Assembly: GCF_020251205.1 (NCBI RefSeq)
Contig: NZ_JAIWYX010000006.1
Span: 1-64,000, forward strand
From: Arthrobacter sp. M4
Lineage (GTDB): Bacteria > Actinomycetota > Actinomycetes > Actinomycetales > Micrococcaceae
Length of the DNA stretch: 64,000 nt
Direction: 5' to 3'
Positions within the stretch are counted from its first letter, which is position 1. Each line of letters opens with the position of its first letter. The notes below the pieces were generated by a model, which saw only the letters and a program-made list of their open reading frames with translations, searched no databases and was not told the DNA's origin. Below are positions 63,073 to 64,000 of the stretch, one piece after another. A program made the translations under genes and the position numbers.

Positions 63073-64000
63073 GCGAATGCCAACTCCTTCTTATTGCCGA
63101 AGACGCCCTGTGGCCTATAGACCATCAGCAGCATGAGGGCGACACCGACCAAGATGAACCTCAGCTGCCCTGCCTGGACGGTGGAGATGAAGGTGACCGC
63201 CCCGGACTCGATGAGGCCAGACAGCAGGTTTTGGGTAAGGGACAGCACGGCCCAGAAAATCATTGCGCCGACGATCGGGCCCAGGACCGTGGACATGCCA
63301 CCAAGGAGCAGGACCGTCCACAGGAAGAACGTCAGGTCCGTGGCGTAGTTGGCCGGCTGAACAGAGCCTCGGGGAATGGTGAACAGCAGGCCCGCCAATG
63401 CACCGAGGATGCCACCGATGACCAGCGCCTGCATCTTGTACGAATAAACGTTCTTGCCGAGGGAGCGGACTGCGTTCTCGTCTTCGCGGATGCCTTTGAG
63501 CACCCGTCCCCAGGGGCTGCGCATCAGGAGCCACACGATCACGGCGGAAAGGATGACAACGGCCCAGCTGATTACCCGAACATAGAAATCGCGGTTGCTC
63601 CAGCCGAAGATGTAGGTGCCCGCCGGGAAGGGGTTGAAGGTGTCGAACTCCCTCTGGAATGAGGAGAGGCCGTCAGCGGAGCCGGTGATCCTGAACAGGG
63701 TGTTGGTTGTCACGATGTACCGCACGATCTCGGCCGCGGCGATGGTGACGATGGCAAGGTAGTCGGCACGCAAGCGGAGCGTTGGGACGCCCAAAAGCAG
63801 CGCGAACAGGGAGGCGGCGACCACTGCGATGAGCAGGCCGACAATGAACGGGACTTTGAACTGCAGGGTGGAGATGGCAAAGCCATAGGCACCAATGGCC
63901 ATAAAGCCGGCCTGGCCGAAGTTCAAGAGCCCCGAGTATCCGAAGTGCACCGCGAGGCCCAAGGCAGCCAGGCCGTAGGCCGCGGTGGTGGGGGTCAGGA
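63069..64000 (-). CDS. livM: Branched-chain amino acid ABC transporter permease LivM (5' end beyond the window)
   Basis: The frame is open to the right edge, so the true start lies outside; a TTG at 63962 is internal. The visible 310 residues hold about eight membrane helices of the LivM/BPD_transp_2 type, with LAVHFGYSGLLNFGQAGFMAIGAYG near the visible N-terminus and GRVLKGIREDENAVRSLGKNV, the EAA-like loop that contacts the ATPase. First visible gene of livM-livG-livF; livH is presumably upstream of the window edge. Confidence 0.9.
   Translation of the reverse strand, partial: LTPTTAAYGLAALGLAVHFGYSGLLNFGQAGFMAIGAYGFAISTLQFKVPFIVGLLIAVVAASLFALLLGVPTLRLRADYLAIVTIAAAEIVRYIVTTNTLFRITGSADGLSSFQREFDTFNPFPAGTYIFGWSNRDFYVRVISWAVVILSAVIVWLLMRSPWGRVLKGIREDENAVRSLGKNVYSYKMQALVIGGILGALAGLLFTIPRGSVQPANYATDLTFFLWTVLLLGGMSTVLGPIVGAMIFWAVLSLTQNLLSGLIESGAVTFISTVQAGQLRFILVGVALMLLMVYRPQGVFGNKKELAFA

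Overview
The window looks like chromosomal DNA from a high-GC actinobacterium, most likely a soil member of the Micrococcaceae (Arthrobacter/Paenarthrobacter type). This is inferred from the high GC with frequent GTG/TTG starts, a ZTP riboswitch before glyA, the gene order eno, ftsB/divIC-like, DUF501, ppx, subtilase, ndh, an actinobacterial-type sdhCDAB, and many starts with a TANNNT element 6-8 bases upstream and no clear Shine-Dalgarno. I see no phage, insertion sequence, CRISPR array or integration site; the region reads as core and niche-adaptation chromosome.

Left part (1-11.4 kb), almost all on the minus strand: a secreted protein made of about 43-residue repeats that runs off the left edge, a second secreted Pro/Val/Ala-rich protein, a Gfo/Idh/MocA oxidoreductase, a MacB-like permease/ATPase pair, and a sugar ABC importer (mmsA, mmsB, chvE-like) downstream of a ROK repressor, with a palindrome over the predicted operon promoter.

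11.6-18.6 kb is a lysine catabolic locus of the 5-aminovalerate type: 5-aminopentanamidase (davA-like), PucR-family regulator, alanine-type racemase, APC permease and lysine 2-monooxygenase (davB-like). 18.6-23.3 kb is a one-carbon region: gamma-carbonic anhydrase-like protein, methyltransferase and purU on the minus strand, divergent from ZTP riboswitch-glyA-folD. purU ends in a threefold 18-bp repeat, each copy carrying a stop codon.

23.4-34.1 kb: a two-component system whose response regulator has lost the middle of its receiver domain and its frame, a SHOCT protein, a CHRD protein, an ABC-2 exporter with two permeases, a membrane protein, xth, trpS, a 2'-5' RNA ligase-like protein, a YihY/BrkB membrane protein and an alpha/beta hydrolase. 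34.2-40.5 kb: sdhCDAB (minus), divergent from manC and an M20 amidohydrolase.

40.7-51.4 kb is a nucleoside uptake and salvage cluster: BMP lipoprotein, intrinsic terminator, ATPase and two permeases, cdd, deoA, two DedA-family proteins, add and mazG. 51.5-58.5 kb: eno, ftsB/divIC-like, DUF501, ppx/gppA, a mycosin-like subtilase and ndh, with a near-consensus Rex box just before ndh. 58.6-64 kb: an ACT-GNAT fusion, a tRNA with a UAA anticodon but a short variable loop, and a branched-chain amino acid type ABC importer whose binding-protein gene faces livF, livG and a livM cut by the right edge.

Nothing here can be shown to be a wholly new system. The best leads are the quantised repeat protein, the deleted response regulator, the lysine locus with its embedded racemase, the Rex box and the UAA tRNA.
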